Positions 24,100 through 34,775 of a stretch of DNA of 64,000 bases are shown in pieces; position 1 is the stretch's first letter, and the number at the start of each line of letters is the position of its first letter. The DNA comes from Moniliella sp. 'wahieum' (lineage: Eukaryota > Basidiomycota > Moniliellomycetes > Moniliellales > Moniliellaceae), in the NCBI GenBank assembly GCA_003971905.1, contig RSEE01000064.1, positions 62,001 to 126,000 on the forward strand. Direction: 5' to 3'. The position numbers were made by a program, and so were the translations under genes. Under the pieces are notes generated by a model, which was not told where the DNA came from, ran no database searches, and was given only the letters and a program-made list of their open reading frames with translations.

Positions 24100-26597
24100 G
24101 GTGATGGCGGTGGACTGAGCGTTCAGGCTGAACACGGATCGCGAGATGGGCAGCACGCCTGCTAAGCGGCTTTGCTGAGCCAGACTCGTTTCCAAGCGGG
24201 TTTCTGAGCGGTGTTCGCCGTCGGCAGAGGCACGAGACCCACTCCACATGCCCCCATGCAGCCCCAACACGCGAGCGTGCATGTGAAACTTGCAATGCTA
24301 TGTTCGGCCAGAGAGCACCGCCTTCCTTCCTTGTGCGGTTACGATTATGGGTTTTGGGTAGTTGGTTTTTGGGGTGCGTAGGACAGTTGGGGGTGCCCAG
24401 CAGCTGGTTGTGCTCCCTGTGGTCCCATACGCGACGTCGTCTGTGTGTTGCGCTGAGGCTCAGGGCACCCAGTGGGTCCACAGCGCCAACTCCCAGTTTA
24501 TGCTTGACGAATATCTAGCGGTGAGAGGTGACATGTGACGGGAAATGGCGGGGGGTGGCCGAGCCCGGCCGAGCGCACCCTCTCTCCCTTTGTCTTCCTT
24601 GCCTGTGGGTAGCCTGTTGCCCTTTGCTTTAGGGCATTTCGGATTGTGGCCAGCGTTCCCGTTCCCGGTTGAGTGGGGACGTTTCCCCACTTGGTCTGTC
24701 CTTTCTGTGGGGGCCAGTGATCTCGATTCCCTTCCTCTTTTGCTTCTCGTTTTGTGTTGTCTATTCCTTGTAGATCGTGCTGTCTGTATGATCGATCAAC
24801 GATCAACGTTCAACGAGTTCAACGTTCAACTTGATCCATGTTCTTTTCCCACGAGCATGCCTTTCATTTCGTCTTCTTGTCTTCTTGGTCTTCTTGGTCT
24901 TCATTCGTCTTCCTTTCTTCGACTTTTGTCTTTGTAACAGCAAGACTCGCAAATCTATCCTTGACCCACCAGGCAACTCCCGCGTTACTCCTGTACAAAT
25001 CACCAGCATTCCTACCGACCTGCTTTCCAGCGACCACCTCTTGGTCTTCCGGTATAACATTCCTTCGAGCGGGCATACAGTTGCTGTCGACCTCCTTTCA
25101 GTACTCAGTCTGTGCTCCGTATGGATCTCGCGGAGATTCAACAAGAGTTTTTGAATTGTTCTGTCAGACAGGACCTATCCTACCTTTTGTCTTTGCCTGC
25201 CAGCATCAGCCCTCTGGGCAACCCTTCAAGGCCACGGATTACAGGCACGCTAGTCTTGCTCGTTCCGGCGCATACGCAACGGTGCCATGCGAGTCGATAC
25301 CCCAACAAAGAGGCCTCTTTACCTCTTCTCGTGATATCTAGCTCTGGTCCGTTTCGATCTGCCAGTAGTGTCCAAGCGTGATCAACCGTATGTCGCCTGT
25401 CCTCTATAGGAAAGCACCCCTAATTTGTGGCTCGGGCTCAAGTTCGCTCCCCCCAGGACCCATGCCAGGTGGCGCGAGGCTGCATTTCTAGAGGATGTTA
25501 CCGCCACATTGTATATACCCTCAATCGTTAGTACTCAACAAGGACTGTGCTTTTGGCTCTTCTTCATGTTTTTGCCTCACTGTTATAGCACCCTCCAGCA
25601 CCATGCACACTAGTATATAGGACAGCGGTTCTTTGGCATGTATGGGCAGATAACCACTTGACGTGTGGAGGTTATACTTGCACATGCGCTTTGATACTCG
25701 TCTCTTCTGATAATACTTGCCGATACCCTCCCTCGCGTCCCGGATGTTCGGTACTCCCCGAAAAAGTTGTTCCCCCTCTGCTTGGAGTTGGCATACTTGT
25801 GCTACGCGCTAATAGGACGTTCTTCGCGCTCCATTATAGCGCCTGAACGGCGCTGTGAGGTACTTGGGTAAACCGGACTTGCACCCTGAGCGCCCTAAGC
25901 CTCTGGATCGGCGAAGCGGAGAAGGTAGTACTACCAACACTTTGTTGCCGTCACTGCCCCATGGCTAGTTCAACCACTAGTCACAGTTGTAGCACTTGAT
26001 GAGACCTGGAGTCCTGATGGTCCTCGAGGGTGATGCAATCGCACTAGTGGTGGGGTAGTCTGAGCCAACCAGCAACGCCTACTGAGGAACATCAAGCAGC
26101 GAGTCGCCACCAGGGGCTAAGTTGCGGAACCAGGAAAAACAGGAGAGAGAAAAAACAACGGAACTCCTAGGCCTGAAGAGGAACTGAAGGGACATTGGCC
26201 AAAGCACGAGCCACCCGGTGGCTCAACAGCACTTGGATTCTTTTACCGCATTGTTGGTGCTGTATGGGCCGACGACCTTGTCTGAGGGTCTGATAGCCAG
26301 TACGGAGCACTGCGTGTATACTTAGCTCCAGCAATTTTAATCGCAGTGGGGCAGAGTACTAGTGAGTGAAGGAAGCATATGACTGGCGAGGTGGCCGGTG
26401 ACCGAGGACGCAAGACCCACCGCTTTTGGTTTGTGCGTCCTACCTCTCCCCCCCACCGCTGGCCCTCCCCAGCACCGTTCCCTGCTTGCATGTGGATAGA
26501 CAAAGCGCAAGTGGAAGTGAGCGGAACCAATCCTTCTGTTGGGGTCGATGATCGATGATCCCATTCGACGAGAAAAGGAAAAAAAGAAAAACAATCC
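24100..26597. other. gene-poor region with one copy of a dispersed repeat
   Basis: No gene is convincing. A block of GATCAACGATCAACGTTCAACGAGTTCAACGTTCAAC-type words lies at 24789-24830. Around 24830-25340 there is a weakly protein-like stretch after a possible acceptor (TTGTAACAG near 24941), with frames rich in Ser and Pro but no family match, so I do not call it. A copy of a repeat also found near 32.2 kb lies at about 25995-26240. GATGATCGATGATCC is at 26547-26561. Confidence 0.4.
25995..26240 (+). repeat. dispersed repeat, copy 1
   Basis: Shares collinear blocks with 32205-32485 in the same orientation: TGATGCAATCGCACTAGTGGTGGGG, CATCAAGCAGCGAGTCG, ACCAGGGGCTAAGTTGCGG and TTGGCCAAAGCACGAG..GGTGGCTCAACA match near-identical blocks there. 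No open frame is conserved between the copies. No terminal inverted repeats were seen, so it may be a decayed non-autonomous element or an LTR fragment. Confidence 0.6.
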
Positions 26598-26703
26598 GAC
26601 ACCTGTGAGATTCGAACTCACGCCCTCAGAGAGGATTCGCTGGCCCTTGAAGCAAGGTGCTACAGATAGCAGGCGAACGGGGTAACCACTGCCCTAAAGT
26701 GTC
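26598..26703 (-). tRNA. tRNA-Ser (anticodon GCU) with a 25-base intron
   Basis: On the minus strand the acceptor stem GACACTT/AGGTGTC closes with one G-T pair. The anticodon stem is TTCGC/GCGAA with loop C-T-G-C-T-A, a 25-base insert after position 37, then A. The variable arm is long (TCCTC..GAGGGC region), as in all serine tRNAs, and the T arm is GTGAG-TTCGAAT-CTCAC. The mature length is 81 bases. The anticodon GCT reads AGC/AGU serine codons. Confidence 0.9.
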
Positions 26704-27754
26704 TTATACCACGAAGTTCAAATGGGAATAATAAGGTCTTGGGGAGGGTGTAGAGACGACAGCAATCCCAGCCCAAAGGGACCCACCTTGTCGCGAACGT
26801 CAGCAGTGGAGGTACATCCTACATCCGGGTGGAGAGTCACCCGCCTCCCCACCTTTGTCAGTGACAATACCAATATCAATGCCGACGGGTCTTGATCAGG
26901 CTTACTTGGCAACCCACTGTCGCGGCGGGTGCTATTGAAAAGGGGGCAGTCATAAGTCCATGTATTCCCTTTCCAGCGGGGATGTACGCGCTGCATTGTG
27001 GCAGCTAGGGTTGGCTCCCTTCAGCCTTTCGTTTTCCGCTATAGAATGAGCACCTTGGCGCGTCCAGCCGCGCTAATGAGAGGGTAAGATTAAGGAAACG
27101 GTGAGGGGGTATGCGTGCAAGCAAGCCAGCAAGCAGCAAAACAGACAAACACCAAGAAGCAAGTTCAACATGCATGGATAACCATAGAATTGGGCTTGGG
27201 GACGATGGATGAAAGGCGAAACAACTAGAAAGGAAAATGTGAAGGCCACTGATAGATGAAAGGGGGGGCTTTCGAAGCGACAAAGACTCCGAGTGCAGGA
27301 GCAGAAGCAAGCAAAAGCAGGCAGAAGCAAGCAGAAGCAAGGAGCAAGCCCAAGCCCGAGACCCCGAAAAGAAGGAACAAGCATAGCGGGGGGAAGCGGA
27401 GAGCCTGAGAGGCGTCCAAGGGCAAAGAAGAGAGGGGGGGGGTGCATAGTGGGGAGTCCTAGGCAGAATAAAAAAAGGCGGTGTGGTGCCGCGTGTGTGG
27501 GAGCGAGAAAGGAAAACCCAGCAAGTCTTCCTAGAGGTTTTGGCTCGGTGCAAGCGGGGCAAGGTGATGGGGCGAAGCCAAGAAAGCCCAAGAGGCCAGA
27601 CCAGAAAAGGAAAGATCCCATTGCATGCTTCCCTCTGCAGACCAGGTTACTGCAGGTGACGGAAGGCCACGATCATCTTCCCAATGTAGCAGCCAGCGTG
27701 GTACTTAGCCTTGGTGGGGGGGGGGGTGCGTCGCAGCTGTGTGTTGGGCAAGCC
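26704..27754. other. intergenic region downstream of the antiporter
   Basis: No gene supported. From 27290 to 27400 the plus strand has an A/G-rich imperfect repeat of GCAGAAGCAAGCAAAAGCAG type (about six units, 27299-27345), which produces spurious long frames. The 3' end of the Na+/H+ antiporter transcript should fall here. Confidence 0.4.
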
Positions 27755-30700
27755 CTACATCCCCTCGACCGAATCTTGCTCCCTTGAGCTCCGAGCAGGC
27801 AAGGAAGACGATCGCAAGGTTCCGGCGCGCGATGAAACACGAGGGCGGTCCCGGTGGAGGGAGGCTTGGTCATCCTCGTCTTCGTCGTCACCAACGCCTT
27901 GCTGCGCAGCGAGCAACATCTGGGCCCGTTGCACCGCTTCCGCTTCTTCGTCTTCCCCTGCTCCTCGTCTCTGCTTCCCGCCTCGCCCTCCTCACTGTCA
28001 GCGTGGTGCACATCATGATGCGAACTAATGTGACGGGAAAGCCAGGCGGCTGTAGAGGAAGGAGGGCGATCAGTTGGGAGTCCCAGTTGTTCCTTGCGCT
28101 CGGCAAGTTGGTCGGAACCTGGTGCTTGACCATTCAAACCGAGCATTGTGAGGCGTCCAGGCGTCCGGACCGAGGTCCGGAAGCACCGTCTCCAACTCGG
28201 ATCGGTGGTCGCATACCCATCGCCACGCCGGACTCGGCTCAGGCTGGTCCAAATCGCGCGCCGTCTTCTGCTCCTCTGCCAACTCGCCTCGTCTTCTTGG
28301 TCATTGGGGATCACCGACACTTGAGGCTCGGCCAGCCGGCTCTCGAGGTACTCAAGCACCAAATTCGATCCTTCCCCCACTCACGCACATTGGGGTACTT
28401 GATCTGGTTCCTTCCACTTCCTCTTCAGCCTCCTGCGAGGGCCGGTCCACTTCGGCCTCAGCACAATTCGGACTGTCGGTCCGACTCGAGCTGGGTATAG
28501 TCCCTCTCCTCTGGTTGGGGCCTCTCGTGCTCGGATTCGTCCATGCGCCGGATGCCACTGAGGGGCGAAGGACCTGGAGCGGAAGAGAGACGGGGAGCAT
28601 AGACCGACGAGCTTCGGTCATGGCCGGGACGTACGATGGAACCGAGACGGTGTACTGCCGCCCCTGCGCTGTCCGCCAAGCGACCTCCTACCGACTTGAG
28701 TGTGCTAGCATGGCCTGAGCCTCGGGAAGAGCGGCGGCTAAGAGCGGTACGTTCGTCTTGCTCTCGCGCCTGCTGACGAGCCAACATGCGGTCGCGAGCC
28801 GATCGGCCCGAAGCGAAATGTCCACCGTTCATCAAGTATTCGTGTTGTCGAATCCGCCGCGTCTCCGCATCGTTCTCCCCCACATCCCAATCACCATCGC
28901 CCGGATCCATATCGGCATCGGCAGCCGTGTCCTCAATATCGTCAAACGTATTGTTCCGAGCAAAGGAGATGGTGCGTTGATGCATCGGATGCAGGCCTGT
29001 AGGGCGGAGACCGGGTTTTCTGGTAAGGGCTCCTGGTTCTCGCCCGTGGGCGTGGAGACAAACTTGGTTTTCGGGCTGGTTCCTGTCGCTTCGGCCGAGC
29101 CCGAGCCCAGTTCACCCCCATCCTCTTCGTTGCAGTGCCAGAGAGGGAGTGGCTGGCATCGGGGGATGGTTCGAGCGGAGGTTCTTGCGCCTTTTGCGAT
29201 TGGAGCTGGGATGCCAACACACGACGGATCTCCGCCATGCCCCCATCTTCCCCTTCGTCTTCGCTCGCCAGGTGGCCTTTGGCCGGTTTCTCTGACCCCA
29301 CTGTCTTGAAGCGCTGAAACGCGCGATTGGCCCAGGATTCCCAGGTGGCCGTTTGATGGAGCCCTAGCCCACCACCACTCAATCCGCGTGAGAGAGGGAG
29401 CGATGCAGACGTTTGGTCGAGTTCCGGGCGGCCGAGAAGAAGGGGACAGTAAGGCCGTGCACGGCAATGGAACATAAAACGAAGAAATAGGTGATAGGAA
29501 TCATGCTGTTGGCCAGGTAGTGGTTGGGATGCGTAGGTGGATCCGGTGTGTCTTCCGGCAGGAGCGTCCTGCCAAAGGTGGAGATGAAGATAGCACCACA
29601 GCCCATAGGGCCAAAGTGACCGACAAAGAGGGCGTCACGGAAGGTCTTGATGTCGGGAACGTATTTCCAGAGAGCCACAATGATCGGGATGCGCTTGAGG
29701 AGAAGAGTGAGGATGGCAATTACAAACAGGCGCCAAATGTTCAGCGTCGTTTCTGGGGCCACCCACGAGCCAAAGGGCATCATGGCCCCAAGGAAGATAA
29801 AGGTCGCCGTGTTGAACAGAAGGTCCACAATGGCCGAGAAATTGGACGACTCGGTTTGCGCAGAGAACCACCCGTCCCAGGCGAACGCTGTGCCCGCAGC
29901 AAACGCTGCCAGCAAATCGTCGGATCCCAAAGAACGTTGGCCCCCATTGACATCAGCGCCAAGGCCACATAGTGCACCACGAACGATTCACGATCCACCA
30001 AACGCCAATGTTCCGACAAACGAACACTTTGCGTGCCACCCATCCGATCAGAGCACCATCACGGTACCCAGAGCAATCTCATACAAAATGATCTGATACA
30101 CCTGCGTCCACAAGTCAGTTTATGGTCCGTGCGGTGTACAAGACGCAAGACACGATACGTACCCAGCGACCAATCGCCCACCCGACGGCGTGCCGGTTCA
30201 TGGTGAGGTACAAGGCCAAATAGAGAAAGGGGAAAGCAGCACCGTCATTGCAGCCAGATTCACAGGTGAGCAAGTGACGAATGTGAGCCGGCACGTGCTT
30301 TTCGGCCCAAGGGCCTCCCACAACCGAGGCAGACAAAATGGGGTCGGTAGGTGTCACAGCGGCGGCAACAACGAGGGAAGTGAGATAATCGAGGCCTGGA
30401 ACCAGCCCCCACAGGAAAAGGCCGGTGACCAGCCACCCCCATAACATGACAGGGCCTAGCAAAACCATGATGGATTGCCAGTGTCGCAAAAGATACTTTT
30501 TGGGCAGTTCCACGCCCGCGGCAAAGACAGAGAGGGCAATTGTAACGCGAAGAACCTCCATTGCAATTTCGTTGGTCAAGACAGTGCCCGGGGGGCGCTC
30601 ATGCCTCTGCTTTCCCCAATGGGAAGGGTCGAATAGGTTGAGGCAGTAGGGGCCGACGATGATGCCAAAGATGGCGGCGAGAGGTGCTTCTCCAAAGTAG

Positions 30701-31031
30701 AGTTTCTCCTTGATGAACAAGGAAAAGCAGGCAAACAGCACAACAAAGGCACCGAATCCAGTGTAAATGATGTCGGGTGAAACCTCAAAGGGCTTGAAGT
30801 GGTGCTCGGTCACCGGCGTCTCAGGCGTGCCGGATGGCTCGGACGCGAGCACCACTGGCGAGGGCGAAAGGAGTGGGAGGGCGGAGGAAGAGGAAAGGAA
30901 GAGGAAAGAGCGGGCGGAAGGAGGGAAGAGGGCACGCCATCGGGGGCGGCAAATGCGGAGGCGATGGTTGCGGCGCAGGCGAGGAAGGCGAGGAGCCCAG
31001 CAAGGCGGTGTGCAAACGCAGACAGCCTCAT
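27755..31031 (-). CDS. plasma-membrane Na+/H+ antiporter, Nha1/Sod2 type (frame-broken)
   Basis: Exports Na+/K+ in exchange for H+ (CPA1 family), important for salt and pH tolerance. The membrane domain starts with PFEVSPDIIYTGFGAFVVLF and holds the ion-binding motifs TPTDPILSASVVGGPW (about 30320-30360) and ESGCNDGAAFPF (about 30235-30270), where the adjacent N-D is the transport site. An intron at 30103-30162 (60 bases, GTACGT donor) joins RW to VYQ. Later blocks are RESFVVHYVALALMSMGAN, DDLLAAFAAGTAFAWDGWF and ITYFFVLCSIAVHGLTVP. A long cytosolic tail (ATWESWANRAFQRFKTV, then an acidic DDEDEDD part) ends at the TAG at 27755. One-base breaks lie at about 30056, 30023 and 29930, with more in the tail. 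The ATG at 31031 opens an apparent signal peptide (MRLSAFAHRLAGLLAFL), but reaching the membrane domain needs one frame change. Confidence 0.9.
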
Positions 31032-31316
31032 TCACCGCGGTTGGGAGCAGCGGACGGGGCAGAGACGAGACGAGGCGGGGCAGGAAGCGAAGGCGTCGGC
31101 GGGGCGAAGACAGAGGGAAGTGCGGACAGACGTGGGTTCATCTCCACCAATGCGATCACCCAAAGCAGGAGAGCGTGGGGAGGAGCAGCCGGCGGGAAGA
31201 TGGTGGCGGCTGGGATGCCGATGGGTGTGAGCGTGCCGACGTTCAGCACGCAAAAAACGCAATCAGCGCGATCGCTCCTCTCCCGATCCCGCCGTCACGC
31301 GTTACGCGCCGTACGT

Positions 31317-31324
31317 CATATATC
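31317..31324 (-). promoter_or_regulatory. possible TATA element for the antiporter gene
   Basis: CATATATC (GATATATG on the minus strand) about 290 bases upstream of the ATG at 31031, in GC-rich surroundings and next to ACGCGT-type and CACCGGTGAGC direct repeats. Suggestive only. Confidence 0.3.
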
Positions 31325-32204
31325 ACACCCCACCGGTGAGCGGTGAGCCCCACCGGTGAGCGTGCGGGCCGAGCGAGGCTGAGCGAGGCTGAGCCTGCGC
31401 TGCGCACCAGGCCGATCACCCATTGTGCGGGCTGCAGCCGGCCGCAGCCAGTAGCGCACACTCCCGCCAGAGTGCCCAGCCGCCGCCGCTCACCCCGCCG
31501 CACCAGCGCAGCCTGTCGCGATCATCGATGCAATCATCGTCATCAGCGCCGGAGCGGTTGATTCCAGCGATTAATAACAGCGCCCCCGCGCGGGCGCACC
31601 CAGCCGTGCGCGGCCCCGGCAGCCAAGCCCGGGCACGACGCCAGTGCTGCGCCGCCCCGCACGGGGAAAGTGTTTCTCACCGCGGTGTGCTAGTGCCAGT
31701 GCCCTCTCTATATCGTGTCCCATGTCCAGCAGCGCGGTACCTATCCGGTGTCGGCCCGTGTCCACTAGAAGCGCGCCGCTTGTTGGGCGTTGTCCTGACC
31801 TGTGACACGTGACTGTGACCAGCGACCCATCGTCAGTACCTAAGGACTCCCAGTAGTATACCCAGAAGCGCCAAGATCATCAGTCACCGCAGTCACCTCC
31901 ATCTACGTGATGCATGTGATGCATCCGCACGTAATGTTTTTTTTACGGGCTCTCCCCCTCCATCAAGATCACTTGGGCTCGCCACTGCCAGCGTAATTTC
32001 ATCTTTGTCTCCATCGAATATCGACCCCTAGTCCCACTTGCTGCTTTCGGAGCTCTTCTTCAACAATAGCACTTGCTTAGTTCCCACACCGTACCGGCCG
32101 GCCCCTCGAGGTGTGCATTTTGTGCGAATGTGGGGGGACCCATTGCCAGCATAGCTATACGCGGACAATCCCGCACAGTCTCATGCATCGCCATGTGACA
32201 CCTG

Positions 32205-32485
32205 CAGTCCTGAGGCCTGGGCTTGATGGCCTTCCAGGGTAATGCATAATGCAATCGCACCAGTGGTGGGGGGTCCAATCAAACCCCCACCAGTAACATG
32301 TAACACCTCCAGCGGCACGTCAAGCAGCCAGTCATCAACAGGGGATAGCTGCGGGATAGGCGGCGGGACAAGGAAAACACAGAAGCGGGGAAACAAACAT
32401 GGAACTACTGCCCTAGTAGTAGGTGTGTGGAGGGACCGAACAAAGGGACCTTGGCCAAACACACGAGTCCCCCTTGGCTCAACAC
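32205..32485 (+). repeat. dispersed repeat, copy 2
   Basis: Second copy of the element at 25995-26240, same orientation, with insertions relative to it (for example TAATGCATAATGCAATCGCACCAGTGGTGG, CGTCAAGCAGCCAGTCATC, AACAGGGGATAGCTGCGG, ACCTTGGCCAAACACACGAG, CTTGGCTCAACACAG). It lies about 470 bases before the left inverted repeat of the transposon. Confidence 0.6.
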
Positions 32486-32952
32486 AGTCTCCAGAGTCGA
32501 CCGCACATCTCCATCTCTTCGGGTTCGTGGTGATTTGCTGTCACGTGGCAGCCTTTAAGGCCGTATAGTGCATCAGTTAGTGCTCATGATGGACGTCTCG
32601 TCCGCCGTACTACTGAATGGTCAGAAAAAAAGTGGTGGAAGTGTTAGGGAAGGAGGCGTATGAGTCGTAGGCTGCAAAGAGACTGGCGTATATAGAGATA
32701 GTGATTAACGAAAACAAAGAACCGTAAAACGGACACAGAAGACGATAGGCGTGTGCGAGTGGAAGTGGAAGGAAACGAAGACACCACTACGTGTCACAGT
32801 TTGCCTGATCTCGCTCCCATTTCCAATTTCTTCGTCCCGAGCGTCTCACTCTTTCTCTGTTTCTTCCACTTCGCACTATGTCCTCTGCTCTTGTCTCTTC
32901 CCCACGAACGATCGCTACATTCCTTGGCCTAGTCCCGATTCTGGTCTCCCTC

Positions 32953-32974
32953 CATAGCTAATCGAAATTTCTAG
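32953..32974 (+). repeat. left terminal inverted repeat of the transposon
   Basis: 22 bases, identical to the reverse complement of 38320-38341 with no mismatch. Confidence 0.85.
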
Positions 32975-33120
32975 TCACAAACGTTGCCGCCGATCTCGCC
33001 TCAAGGTGAGAAATTGATACCGTGAGTCTATGATTAGAAGTGCCACAACCCTGTACAAGAAAAGCTTGCGCAAGATGGTCGCCAAGGTCGAGACAATCTA
33101 TACCCGACAGCTTGGCCCCG

Positions 33121-33174
33121 GTTACCCCCACCTATCCCCACCTATCCCCCACCTATCCCCCACCTATCCCCGGA
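33121..33174. repeat. minisatellite, unit about CCCCACCTAT, 4-5 copies
   Basis: Directly visible tandem copies of CCCCACCTATC with one or two extra C bases, in the left subterminal part of the transposon. Confidence 0.85.
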
Positions 33175-33224
33175 CAGTCCGCAGCCTTGCTGGCAGGCTG
33201 GTGGCAAGGCTAGCCACAGATATT

Positions 33225-33297
33225 TTCACTAGGCTGGCGGCTAGGGCGGTGGCTAGGGTGGTGGCTAGGGTGGTGGCTAGGGCGGTGGCTAGGGTGC
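33225..33297. repeat. minisatellite, unit GGTGGCTAGGGY, about 6 copies
   Basis: Tandem GG(T/C)GGCTAGGG units in the left subterminal part of the transposon, preceded by related GGCTGGTGGCAAGGCTAG. Such arrays in CACTA-like elements often act as transposase binding sites; this is inference. Confidence 0.8.
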
Positions 33298-34128
33298 CAC
33301 GATGCTATCAGATCAGTGGATTATCTTTAAAAGCATGCATTGCCATGGTTGTTTAGACACAGAGACGTAGAGGAGCGCCAAGGCAACGGCAGGTTGTTCG
33401 AGGAGCCTCAGGACGGCGGCAACCACAGAAGCTTTGCCTTCGTCGTTTAATCGCAGACCAAAAACATCATGGGGACACGGAGATGATAGGGATCGAAGGG
33501 CAAAGATACAAGAGCCATACAACTTGCGGCGTGGGGACGAAGCGTCATCGCGTTCGAGAGGGAGAATGAGTCCCGCAACCATACGGCGAACGATGATCTG
33601 TGTGCAAGCCTGTATATGTTCCGTGGTCGTTTCCTCAGCACTTGAGCGCCTTCTACGATCATCCTGCTTAAAGGTGTGTCAGTATGGGCGGATAAGGACA
33701 AAGCGCAGGTACTGACCTGGCCGGGGAAACCGTCGCCGTCGACCGTCCGCTGGAAGCGCCCCCGTCGTTGATCTTCAACTCGCCTTCGGGAGGTATGACC
33801 GGCATCTTGGCGCAAATGATATCAGGCAAGGCTGTGCCGCCAGGCGTGGCCGACTCAGTTCCGGTGGCTGCGCACAGGCCAGTCAGGACGGCAGGCATCA
33901 CAGCATGGGGGGCGTGGACGTACCGAGGTCGGGCGCGTGCACGGCAGGGGGGCGTCAGTGGGCGGCGATAGCAGCACACGTATTCATGGTGATTAGTACA
34001 AGCCGTGCACACGCAACAGCTCTGGTAGTAGTGTGTGGCCAACGAGAGAAGAGAGGCTGTGGTGGGGCGGTGGTGGTGGTAGTCGAGAGGCAAGCGCATC
34101 GGCGCAGCTGCGTGCGGTTATAGGCGCA

Positions 34129-34151
34129 ACCACCGGTGGCCCACCGGTGGT
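34129..34151. repeat. perfect nested palindrome ACCACCGGTGG-C-CCACCGGTGGT
   Basis: Two 11-base arms around one C. Each arm itself contains the palindrome CCACCGGTGG, so it could form either one long hairpin or two short ones. It lies inside the transposon, upstream of the transposase remnants. Confidence 0.8.
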
Positions 34152-34775
34152 CCACCCGCATGGCGCCAGTGTTGCCCCCCACGCCACCGCCAGCTCAAGG
34201 CGCCCACCTGCAGCCTGAGCGTTTAGTATATATATAGATTTTTTTAAGCTACGCACTTGAGATAGTCGTGACAGCAGCTATATACAGCACGATACTCCAG
34301 TCCAACCGTCTCGTTGCGAGAGAAGACCGCATTCGCACAAGTCGCGTTCAAGAGTGAAGGGAAATTGCCTCTCTTTACTCGCTCAACAAACACTAAAAGG
34401 CAATCGAGACGGTGTGCCAGCCTCGTGTGTATCGAGCAGTTTGTATCAGGAGACGATATACATTGGGTCCTTCGCGGGCGAGACCGCATTTTCCACCTCA
34501 TACATGTCCTCGAACTCGTCCATCCGCTCCAAGATGTCACAGTATCCCAATCCCTGGTCGCTCAGGGCGATTGCCAGGCCCTCAAGGACGGGTTCATTGA
34601 AGAACCACACAAGGGACGATGGGATCTGATCGGCACAAGGACTCAGCCGATGGTCATGCTCAATAAGCATCCACGCGATCTGGCATTCACATGTACCTTG
34701 GCGAATCTGTTCACCTGGTCAGCATTTCGCGCCTATCTTTCCCGTCTTGTGGCAACACGACGCTGATAGCGACTC

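Larger units (their letters stand above)
31032..32952. other. intergenic region with dispersed repeat copy 2
   Basis: No gene supported. Upstream of the antiporter it has CATATATC at 31317-31324, CACCGGTGAGC twice (31328-31363), GTCACGCGTTACGCG (31294-31308) and GATCATCGATGCAATCATCG (31520-31539). A second copy of the 26.0-kb repeat spans about 32205-32485. The last 450 bases before the transposon hold no recognisable signal. Confidence 0.4.

Noticed and set aside
24831..25381. Possible spliced gene after a TTGTAACAG acceptor
   Set aside because: A few coherent-looking stretches (DPPGNSRVTPVQITSIP) but no recognisable domain, no convincing start or stop, and frames that disagree. Left as unresolved.
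27299..27345. CRISPR-like array of GCAGAAGCAAGC units
   Set aside because: The units are imperfect purine-rich tandem repeats without unique spacers, in a eukaryotic genome.
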